Shown piece by piece: positions 18,228 to 24,946 of a DNA stretch of 64,000 nucleotides. The notes below the pieces were generated by a model that was given only the letters and a program-made list of their open reading frames with translations, was not told the DNA's origin and did no database searches. The stretch is from Oceanicola sp. 502str15. GTDB lineage: Bacteria; Pseudomonadota; Alphaproteobacteria; Rhodobacterales; Rhodobacteraceae. The stretch covers positions 1,860,001 through 1,924,000 of the forward strand of contig NZ_WYDQ01000001.1 of NCBI RefSeq assembly GCF_024105635.1, read 5' to 3'. How positions within the stretch are numbered: position 1 is the first letter of the stretch; each line of letters opens with the position of its first letter. The position numbers and the translations under genes are program-made.

Positions 18228-19202
18228 ATGGAGCCGATGGAGCCGCAGAACGTCGCCGACAGCGACCCGCAGGATTGCCCTACTGGCACCTGCGGCACCG
18301 ACACCTACGCCGCCTACGACCCCACCAGCGGCATGGGCGACATGGACCGCGCCCTCGGCCTGCCCAACCCGGCCACGGCGCTCTCGGTCGACCGGATCGT
18401 GGCGATGAACGGCAACAGCTTCACCAAGTTCTGGATGAGGTTCATGGACGCCTATGAAGATGTCCACGGCCGCGAAGAGCGGATCAAGACCGCCGCGCTG
18501 TTCTACCCCGGCGAGGGGCGCGACGGGCACTACGAAACGGTCTTCAACCCCATCGGCACCCCCTACGCCGCCTCCTACGGCTGGACAGATCACGTCTCGA
18601 GCAACCCGTGGTTCTTCGAAAGCTACGAACCCGCGATCTTCTACACCACGCCCGGCAACATCTTCCGCTCGGTCGACCGGATCCACTTTTCCGCCAGCGT
18701 CGACCCGAACTCCCTCAGCGACGGCGAGCTGCAACAGCTTGCCCGCCGCCTGAAGGAAGCGATCCAGATCGAGCAGGATTTTGCCCGCTGGGCCGGCTAC
18801 GCCTTCAACGCCGCCATGGCCGCGGTGACGGTGCTGGCGCTGGTCTCGGGCGTCGGCGCGGTGGTGGCGGCGGGCACCATTGCGCTGCGGGCCGCCGCGA
18901 TCCTCGTGCTTGCCATCGAGCTGTCCGATGCCGTTGCGCTCGGCACCGGCTATCTCGGCGTGAACGAAGGCCGCGGCGTGAACCCGCTGGAAGAGGCCGC
19001 CGCCTTCCTCGGCGGCGCCATCGGCGATGAAGACGGCGAGAAGGCCGCCCGCACCGCCTATTCGATGATCAACATCGCCGTCGGCCTCAAGGGCAAGTGG
19101 CGGGCGCTGGCCGTCATCCCCGTCGGCCTCAACTACGGCGACCCCAATGCGCTGCTCGGCCCCGCCGACGCCACGGTCGTCGAAGACTTCACGGGAGGCT
19201 GA
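18228..19202 (+). CDS. Unknown T6SS-module protein with membrane-segment core; candidate effector carrier
   Basis: The 324-residue protein has a polar N-terminal half (NVADSDPQDCPTGTCGTD near the start) and a hydrophobic, Ala/Val-rich region at about residues 195-245 that could form two membrane helices (MAAVTVLALVSGVGAVVAAG and ALRAAAILVLAIELSD). No signal peptide is seen. T6SS cargo proteins often place such membrane segments between a loading domain and a C-terminal toxin. Here the protein stops and, one base later, a nuclease-like gene starts, so the two may be halves of one effector. Family not recognised. Confidence 0.7.
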   Translation: MEPMEPQNVADSDPQDCPTGTCGTDTYAAYDPTSGMGDMDRALGLPNPATALSVDRIVAMNGNSFTKFWMRFMDAYEDVHGREERIKTAALFYPGEGRDGHYETVFNPIGTPYAASYGWTDHVSSNPWFFESYEPAIFYTTPGNIFRSVDRIHFSASVDPNSLSDGELQQLARRLKEAIQIEQDFARWAGYAFNAAMAAVTVLALVSGVGAVVAAGTIALRAAAILVLAIELSDAVALGTGYLGVNEGRGVNPLEEAAAFLGGAIGDEDGEKAARTAYSMINIAVGLKGKWRALAVIPVGLNYGDPNALLGPADATVVEDFTGG

Positions 19203-19203
19203 G

Positions 19204-19959
19204 ATGGGGCGGTTCGACAAGCTGCGCGGCGGCACCGTGGTCAACCTCGTGGGCGAACTGGCCCGCGCCGGGTTCCGGTTCGAGTTCCAGAAATACCCGA
19301 ACATGCGCAACAAGTGGAAGATCGTCATCACCTGCCCCGCCGGGGCCAAGGCAAACTTCGCCACTGTCATCGGCAGCAACGAGGAGATGGTGAAGGTGGC
19401 CGACGCGCTGCGGATGGGCGGCAAGACCTTCCTGTTCAATCTCAGCCAGGCCGTGGGCCGCTTCGGCGAGACCGCGGTGCTGCGCGCCCTGCGCGGCGGC
19501 CAGCTCAACCACAGCTTCCGCACCGCCGACGGCACCTTCAACATGCGCAACATGACGCTGGGCAGCACCATCCAGCTCCAGAACAAGTCCGGCCACGGCC
19601 TCGACGTCATCACCAAGATCACCGCCCCCCGGCCCCCTGCCCCGCGCTGGGTGGCGATCGAGGTCAAATCCCGCATGGGCAACGAGGTGCCCTTTCCGCG
19701 CCTGAGCGCCGCACAGCAGGAAAGCGGCTATATCCAGGGCGCCGCAAACCGCGCCCTCACCGGCATCCAGCGCGCCCGCGATGCCGTCGCCAGAGACAGA
19801 ACCACGGGCCGAAGCTGGGAAGACCTGATCGGCAATCGTCGCGAAATACAGGAGTTTCAGCAAGCCGCCGCCGCCGGAGATGTCACATCCATCTTGACCA
19901 AGGTGGAGCTCGACCTGCAAGGCAACCCGGTGGGCGAACTGATAACAGAGGCATGGTAA
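19204..19959 (+). CDS. Candidate T6SS DNase effector, PD-(D/E)XK superfamily
   Basis: The 251-residue protein carries the order of residues expected for a PD-(D/E)XK nuclease: Glu89 in the helix GRFGETAVLRAL, Asp134 in GHGLDVI, and E153-V-K155 in the strand WVAIEVKSRMG, followed by Gln and Tyr in AAQQESGYIQGA. The catalytic set E-D-ExK is intact, so an active Mg-dependent DNase is plausible. ATG at 19204 is preceded by GGAGGCTGAG and sits one base after the previous stop. The N-terminal 85 residues are basic and may bind DNA or the partner protein. It could also be a non-secreted endonuclease; context favours an effector. Confidence 0.65.
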   Translation: MGRFDKLRGGTVVNLVGELARAGFRFEFQKYPNMRNKWKIVITCPAGAKANFATVIGSNEEMVKVADALRMGGKTFLFNLSQAVGRFGETAVLRALRGGQLNHSFRTADGTFNMRNMTLGSTIQLQNKSGHGLDVITKITAPRPPAPRWVAIEVKSRMGNEVPFPRLSAAQQESGYIQGAANRALTGIQRARDAVARDRTTGRSWEDLIGNRREIQEFQQAAAAGDVTSILTKVELDLQGNPVGELITEAW

Positions 19960-19961
19960 AG

Positions 19962-20903
19962 ATGGATCTCTCAGAAACCCCGGTGAAGGAGTCGCTCTCG
20001 CTCTACGATGGCGACGTGCTCACCTACCCCTCGGTCCAGGACGGGATCGAGGACATGGAGTATTATCTCGACGGCAACGGCGATTATCACCCGGTCGCAG
20101 GGCTCAGCTCCGGCCGCGCCCTTGTGACCGCCCCGCTGTCGCACTTCGGCTACTGGGTCATCGAGCGGCAGGAGGCGCGGGCCGCGAGCCTCGATCTCTC
20201 GCAACGCATCCAGTTCCTGCTGCACGTCGGCGAGCACTTCCTGTTCGAGAGCAACCCGCGCCAGCTCACCCCGCCGCTCGCCGGCTACGGCGAAACCCTG
20301 CTGCAACTCATCGCCACCGGGCGCGACGACCTGCGCGCCCCGACCGAAGAGATCGCCCTCGCCGTGCTGCAATCGGGCCGCTACGAGCCGCCCGAGGGCA
20401 GCACCGGCTACTTCACCCGCCCCTCCAGGATCGGCGTCTTCGCGCTCGAGGCCCTCGCCGCCGCCCGGGGCGAGGCCATCGACTGGGAAAGCTTCCACGT
20501 CCCCCCCGACCGCTTCTGGCTCGACGCCGCCCGCATCGGCCTGACAGAGACCGACCCGGCCCGCGCCGCCGAATGGGCCCGCGAGCTCTGCGACGCCCAG
20601 CTGCAAACCCTGCAGACCGATCAGGAGAACTTTTCCACCGATGTCTCCTCGGGCCACGAGATCAGCCAGGAGGCGCATTTCCTCTGGCCGATCGCGGCCA
20701 TCTCCTTCCTGCGCCTGCGCGACAGCCTCGGCCTCGAAACCGCGCCGGTCGAGCATCCGCTGATGGAAACCTCCTTCCGCGGCCTGCAAAGCTGGGTCGT
20801 CCCCCCCGGCAGCTGGCCCGGCGCGCCCTGGTACAGCGAGATCCTCGACAAGACCGCCGCGGCCGCGCCCGAGCTTGCCCCCCGGCTGAAGGTCATCCGA
20901 TGA
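19962..20903 (+). CDS. Candidate immunity or accessory protein of the T6SS nuclease
   Basis: The 313-residue cytoplasmic-looking protein is acidic and aromatic, with no signal peptide, membrane segment or motif I recognise. It directly follows the putative DNase gene, the usual position of a cognate immunity gene, and overlaps the next gene by four bases (ATGA). ATG at 19962 is ten bases after AGAGG; an in-frame ATG at 19953 overlaps the nuclease gene end but is too close to that site. Immunity function is inferred only from position and charge. Confidence 0.55.
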   Translation: MDLSETPVKESLSLYDGDVLTYPSVQDGIEDMEYYLDGNGDYHPVAGLSSGRALVTAPLSHFGYWVIERQEARAASLDLSQRIQFLLHVGEHFLFESNPRQLTPPLAGYGETLLQLIATGRDDLRAPTEEIALAVLQSGRYEPPEGSTGYFTRPSRIGVFALEALAAARGEAIDWESFHVPPDRFWLDAARIGLTETDPARAAEWARELCDAQLQTLQTDQENFSTDVSSGHEISQEAHFLWPIAAISFLRLRDSLGLETAPVEHPLMETSFRGLQSWVVPPGSWPGAPWYSEILDKTAAAAPELAPRLKVIR

Positions 20904-21649
20904 AGCGGCTGTGTCTCGCCCTCCTGCTCCTTGCCGCCCCGGCGCAGGCCCAGGCTCAGACCCAGGTTGAAGCCCAGCCGGTCACCGGCCTCTTCGTCGA
21001 GGCCAGCGGTGAAACCGCGCTCACCCTCACCGCCCACGGGCTGGTTTCCATCGGCCTCCACGAGCCCAAGCTGGCCGCCGCCCGCATCCGCCAGAGCGCC
21101 ACCGGCGAGACGGTCTCCATCGAGGTCCATGAAAGCGGCGCCGATGCACCCGTGCGCGGCCTGCTCGAACTCTCGCGCAACGCCGATGGCGGCTTCACCC
21201 TCGCGGCCGTGCCCCACGACTACCTCGGCCTGCGCCCCGACGACCGGCTCCGCCCCGTCGCCGGGCTGGACGCCCGCTGCCTCGCCCCCATCACCGAGGC
21301 CGCCGCCTTTCATGGCGACTACATCGGCCTGCTGCTCCAGCAGCACGCCTTCACCCTCTCCGACACCGAAATGACCCTGCCCGCACAGACGGGCCAGACC
21401 TCCGATGGTGATCCCGTCGAGCTGGAGCCCGCAAAGACCATCGCGGTGCAAACCACCCTGACCGCGCCCGACCGCCTGACCATCACCCACCCCGATGGCG
21501 ACCTCGCAGTCGACCATCTCGGCCTGCGCATCGCCACCGCCGCCGCCTTCGGCCCGCGTGGGCGGGGGATGCGCGAACTCTACCCGCTGGCCACCGACAT
21601 CTCCTGCATCTCCGAAGCCCGCGACCGCGCGCAGGAGGCCACCCGATGA
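20900..21649 (+). CDS. Secreted unknown protein of the T6SS module
   Basis: The 249-residue protein has a classical signal peptide (MKRLCLALLLLAAPAQAQAQ) and no further membrane segment, so it is probably periplasmic. The mature part is predicted beta-rich (VTGLFVEASGETALTLTAHG). It is coupled to the preceding candidate immunity gene (ATGA) and to the PAAR gene (ATGA). A periplasmic partner would be expected if another cargo of this module acts in the periplasm, but the function is unknown. Confidence 0.65.
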   Translation: MKRLCLALLLLAAPAQAQAQTQVEAQPVTGLFVEASGETALTLTAHGLVSIGLHEPKLAAARIRQSATGETVSIEVHESGADAPVRGLLELSRNADGGFTLAAVPHDYLGLRPDDRLRPVAGLDARCLAPITEAAAFHGDYIGLLLQQHAFTLSDTEMTLPAQTGQTSDGDPVELEPAKTIAVQTTLTAPDRLTITHPDGDLAVDHLGLRIATAAAFGPRGRGMRELYPLATDISCISEARDRAQEATR

Positions 21650-21900
21650 AGCCCGCCGCCCGCCTCGGAGATTCCCACGCCTGCCCCAAATGCGGCCCCA
21701 ACACCATCGTCACCGCCTCGGGCGGCCCGCTGCGCGAAGGCACGCCCGTTGCCCTCGTCGGCGACACCACCGCCTGCGGCGCCACCATCCTCACCGGCAG
21801 CGCCGCCTGCCGGGTGAACGGCAGGCCCGTCGCCATGGTCGGCTCCAAGACCAGCCATGGCGGCACCATCACCTCCGGCTCGTCGCAGCTGCGGGTTTGA
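21646..21900 (+). CDS. PAAR-domain spike tip protein
   Basis: This 84-residue protein is a minimal PAAR cone that caps the VgrG trimer. It begins with KPAARLGDSHACPKCG, has the typical VALVGDTTACGATILTGSA and VNGRPVAMVGSKTSHGGTI repeats, and offers His and Cys residues for the tip metal. There is no fused toxin domain. GCAGGAGG precedes the ATG at good spacing. It closes the T6SS module, and no terminator with a T run was found after it. Confidence 0.93.
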   Translation: MKPAARLGDSHACPKCGPNTIVTASGGPLREGTPVALVGDTTACGATILTGSAACRVNGRPVAMVGSKTSHGGTITSGSSQLRV

Positions 21901-22058
21901 CCGCAGCAAGCATCTGATTTCAAAAGGGTTTCGCAAGCCAATCAGGCTTCGCAGCAAGGCACGGAAACGCCGTGCCGAAGCTCGTGTCGATCAACATGAA
22001 AAGGGGGCCGGTTCGCTCTCACCGTCGCACGTGGCAGCGCCACTGGACCTTGTGAGAA

Positions 22059-22145
22059 TGGTGCGGTCGAGAAGACTCGAACTTCCACGGGTGTTACCCC
22101 ACAGCGACCTCAACGCTGCGCGTCTACCAATTCCGCCACGACCGC
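22059..22145 (-). tRNA. tRNA-Leu(GAG)
   Basis: The minus-strand sequence folds as a class II tRNA. The acceptor stem is GCGGTCG/CGACCGC, the anticodon loop TTGAGGT gives GAG, a long variable arm follows, and the T arm contains TTCGAGT. A73 and an encoded CCA are at 22062-22059. Its 3' end faces the T6SS module. Confidence 0.95.
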
Positions 22146-22267
22146 ACGTCTTGACTTGGTGCAGGGCTTCTAGCGAAAGCCCGGCCCGATGAAAAGCGGT
22201 TTTTTCACCCTTTTCGCCCTCAATGTCGGGGCTGGATTCTCCCGGCGCAAAGCGCATATCTGAGCCC

Positions 22268-22915
22268 ATGGTGGAGTGGATCACATCCCATGGGCTCACG
22301 GGCTACGACGCGGCGGTTTCCGAGATGGAAGCCCGCGCCGCCGCGATCCGTGCCGGCACCGCCTCCGAGGCGGTCTGGCTCGTCGAACACCCGCCGCTCT
22401 ACACCGCCGGCACCTCGGCGCAGGAGAGCGATCTGCTCGCGCCAAACCGCTTTCCGGTCCATGCCTCGGGCCGGGGCGGGCAGTACACCTACCACGGGCC
22501 GGGCCAGCGCGTGGCCTATACCATGCTCGACCTTGCCGAGCGGGGCCGCGACGTGCGCGCCTTCGTGCACCGGCTCGAAGCCTGGATCATCGCCACCCTC
22601 GCCGAGTTCGGCCTGACCGGCGAGCGCCGCGCGGGGCGCGTGGGCATCTGGATTCCCCGCCCCGACAAGCCCCCCCTCCCCGACGGCTCGCCCCGCGAAG
22701 ACAAGATCGCCGCCATCGGCATCCGCCTGCGCCGCTGGGTGTCGTTCCACGGCATCTCGATCAACCTCGAGCCCGACCTCGAGCACTTCTCGGGCATCAC
22801 CCCCTGCGGCATCTCCGGCCACGGCGTCACCTCGCTGGTGGACCTCGGCCTGCCGGTCACGATGGACGATCTCGACCTCGCCCTCCACCGCGCCTTCATC
22901 GCCACCTTCGGCTGA
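22268..22915 (+). CDS. lipB: Lipoyl(octanoyl) transferase LipB
   Basis: The 215-residue enzyme moves octanoate from acyl carrier protein to lipoyl domains, the first step of lipoate synthesis. [18 protein letters not shown] is the RGG-x-x-T-x-HGPGQ substrate signature, [10 protein letters not shown] holds the catalytic Lys, and [13 protein letters not shown] the catalytic Cys. The ATG at 22268 (MVEWI) fits the family N-terminus better than an in-frame ATG 45 bases upstream. It is a single gene; a hairpin lies just downstream. Confidence 0.95.
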   Translation: MVEWITSHGLTGYDAAVSEMEARAAAIRAGTASEAVWLVEHPPLYTAGTSAQESDLLAPNRFPVHASGRGGQYTYHGPGQRVAYTMLDLAERGRDVRAFVHRLEAWIIATLAEFGLTGERRAGRVGIWIPRPDKPPLPDGSPREDKIAAIGIRLRRWVSFHGISINLEPDLEHFSGITPCGISGHGVTSLVDLGLPVTMDDLDLALHRAFIATFG

Positions 22916-22927
22916 GAGCCGCACACG

Positions 22928-22953
22928 AAAAGGGCCGCCCCGAAGGACGGCCC
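22928..22953 (-). terminator. Terminator of the autotransporter gene, possibly bidirectional
   Basis: GGGCCG and CGGCCC arms enclose CC/GG pairs and a CGAA tetraloop. On the minus strand the stem is followed by TTTT (22931-22928), so it should end the transcript of the gene that stops at 22978; on the plus strand it lies 13 bases after lipB but has no T run. Confidence 0.7.
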
Positions 22954-22977
22954 CCTGCATCTCTCGTCCGTTTCGGC

Positions 22978-24468
22978 TCAGAACCGGAAGCTCACCTTCA
23001 GCCCGCCCGAAACCTGCTTCAGGTCGCCGCCGAGGCCGCCGAGCTGCACCGAGGTGTCAATTCCGTAGCCGCCCCGGGTGGCAAAGCTGCCGCCCACTTC
23101 CACGCGGCCGGTCCAGCCCTCGTCCACCAGCAGTTCCGACACGGTCTCGGTCGGGGCATCGGTGTCGCTGTGATCGGCATAGACACCCACGAAGTAGGCG
23201 CCGTCACCGAACGGGCGGGCATAGCGCGCACCCAGGGAAAACTGGCTGAAATCAACCGACTGCTCGCCAGTGCCCGCCAGCGCGCCGCCGGTGCCTTCCA
23301 CCGTCTGGGTGCCGTAGGTCAGCCCCAGCGACGGGGTGATCGTGGCGCCCGCATAGGCAATGTCGTAGCTCCCGCGCAGGGTCAGCGCCCGCAGGCGGCT
23401 TTCGCCCTCGCCGGTGGTTCCGGCATTCGACTGGTCGAAGCTGCCCTTGCCGAGGATCACCGAGGCCTCGCCTGCCCAGGCGCCGCTGCGATAGGCGAGG
23501 TAGGGCTGGAGGTAGATCATGTCGCCCTCGTGGCTGAAGGTGCCTGTCGCGGTGGCGATGGTGTCGGCCCCGAGCGACAGACCGGCAATCAGCCCCGGCG
23601 ACAGCTCCATATCCGCACCAACCTGCACCCCGGCCCCGCGAAAGCTGCGGTCCGCCGAGTCGTCATCGGCGTAGAACCCGTTGAAATCGACCCAGGTGTA
23701 GACATTGCCCTTCAGCCAGTCGTCACCGCCCGGCGCGGTCTTGGTGCCCAGCGTGTAGGGCAGACTGTTGGCGCGTGCCGCAAACGAGTCGCTCGCGCGG
23801 GACGAAATCAGCGACCGGCCATCGGCCACGATGATCTGGCTCGCCCCGACGCTCGCCGCCGCGAGTTCGTCGAGCGGCTTGACGGCCGGGCCGAAGAGCA
23901 GGTCGAAAGCGAGGTCTGCATGGGTGTACCAGGTCCAAGTTCGAGTGGTCCACGCCTCTTCGTCGTCGCCATAGTGTTGATAAAAGAACTCGCCGCCCTC
24001 GTACACGTCCCCGGCAGTAGCGGTCCAGTTTGCACGCCCTGGAGACCGCGCATGGAGAAAGATAATATACTGTCCGGCGCCAAGCGTCACAGGCCCAACC
24101 TCGGTCAGGACAATCGCAGGCTCATCCAGCGACGACGTCGTTCCACTACCGGCCGCCAATGCTTCGCCCAGCGCGTACCGGCTTGCCGCGTCCCAAGCGA
24201 ACACACGCAAGTCGTAATCTATTTCTGTCGCATCGGAGTCGATCTCGAATGCGACACTCCGCAGGCTGACGTCCTTGTCGAAGGTGAAGGTCTGGCCGTA
24301 CGCATGGGTCGCTGAACCACCCCAAGTATGAATATAGCCGCCTCTCAGGTCCATCGTCGACAGCTGGGTGTCGGTGTCGATGATCGGCGCCGGCACTGGC
24401 GCTGCCGAAAGCAGTCCCGGGAGCGCCGTGCTCATGAGCAGCGCGGCGGCAAAATTTCTTTGGGTCAT
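22978..24468 (-). CDS. Autotransporter beta-barrel domain protein (outer membrane)
   Basis: The 496-residue protein has a signal peptide (RNFAAALLMSTALPGLLSAAP) and a C-terminal barrel of about 270 residues ending in GGLKVSFRF, the alternating pattern with terminal Phe that the BAM machinery recognises. Barrel strands alternate aromatic and polar residues (YDIAYAGATITPSLGLTYG). The roughly 200-residue N-terminal part (FTFDKDVSLRSVAFEID) looks like a beta-sandwich rather than a long passenger, so this may be an outer-membrane surface protein and not a secreted toxin. ATG at 24468 is chosen for the signal peptide; an ATG at 24501 adds 11 charged residues. Confidence 0.82.
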   Translation of the reverse strand: MTQRNFAAALLMSTALPGLLSAAPVPAPIIDTDTQLSTMDLRGGYIHTWGGSATHAYGQTFTFDKDVSLRSVAFEIDSDATEIDYDLRVFAWDAASRYALGEALAAGSGTTSSLDEPAIVLTEVGPVTLGAGQYIIFLHARSPGRANWTATAGDVYEGGEFFYQHYGDDEEAWTTRTWTWYTHADLAFDLLFGPAVKPLDELAAASVGASQIIVADGRSLISSRASDSFAARANSLPYTLGTKTAPGGDDWLKGNVYTWVDFNGFYADDDSADRSFRGAGVQVGADMELSPGLIAGLSLGADTIATATGTFSHEGDMIYLQPYLAYRSGAWAGEASVILGKGSFDQSNAGTTGEGESRLRALTLRGSYDIAYAGATITPSLGLTYGTQTVEGTGGALAGTGEQSVDFSQFSLGARYARPFGDGAYFVGVYADHSDTDAPTETVSELLVDEGWTGRVEVGGSFATRGGYGIDTSVQLGGLGGDLKQVSGGLKVSFRF

Positions 24469-24590
24469 GTGACGTCCTTGCTCGAATTCCCTCGTCGGCA
24501 AGAAATCGCCTATCTCCCGGCCTCCTTCAAATGTTAATTACGCGCCCAGAGCGGCCCGGGTTTCCCCTGCGGCAGTAAAGACACAGCATG

Positions 24591-24616
24591 CCCACTACCG
24601 CCGCCCACTACCGCCG
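24591..24616. repeat. Exact 13-base tandem duplication
   Basis: CCCACTACCGCCG occurs twice back to back. It lies in non-coding DNA and looks like a simple slippage or duplication product. Confidence 0.8.
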
Positions 24617-24844
24617 CACGCTCCCCAACTCTGCCGCCTTTCGCGCCGCCAACCGCCAACGTCGCCCGCCTGCCGCGCCTCCGCGAGCAGTCACCCGGTT
24701 GCGCCGCCCTCGCCGCACCCCAGTCGAACCGCCGCAAGATCGAACGCCGCCAAGCCCGGCACCACCCTGCCATCCCCCAAACCAGCCCCCGACACGGCGA
24801 CATTCCGCCTTTCCCGGCCCCTCCCTTCCCTAGCGTAAGCCAGA

Positions 24845-24873
24845 GTGTCATCCAGCCGTTACTCTCAGGTCAC
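24845..24873 (+). promoter_or_regulatory. Candidate Pho box (three 7-base direct repeats) upstream of phoX
   Basis: GTGTCAT, CCGTTAC and AGGTCAC are spaced exactly 11 bases apart, each separated by four bases. PhoB sites are direct repeats of CTGTCAT/C with this spacing; the three units match at 6, 5 and 5 of 7 positions. It lies 74 bases upstream of the phoX start. Confidence 0.5.
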
Positions 24874-24946
24874 AAAACCGTCTCCGGCGCTGCCTAGGGA
24901 GGGCCGGACCGCTTGCATCCAAGCCATACGCCAGGGAGCCCCCATC

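Larger units (their letters stand above)
24469..24946. other. Intergenic region upstream of phoX
   Basis: This 478-base stretch separates the autotransporter gene from phoX. It holds a tandem duplication at 24591-24616 and a Pho-box candidate at 24845-24873. The centre (24600-24840) is C-rich and could be read as a short Pro/Arg-rich frame, but that has no ribosome site and looks like composition only. Confidence 0.6.

Noticed and set aside
21901..22058. Possible att site or integrase remnant beside tRNA-Leu
   Set aside because: A GGCACGG/CCGTGCC hairpin (21958-21976) is present, but no repeat of the tRNA 3' end and no recombinase gene was found.
22978..24468. Autotransporter toxin or adhesin passenger
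   Set aside because: The N-terminal region is only about 200 residues and not repetitive, so a classical passenger is unlikely; only the barrel is supported.
24588..24833. Short Pro/Arg-rich frame in the phoX upstream region
   Set aside because: Composition is that of C-rich non-coding DNA; it has no ribosome site and starts next to a tandem duplication.
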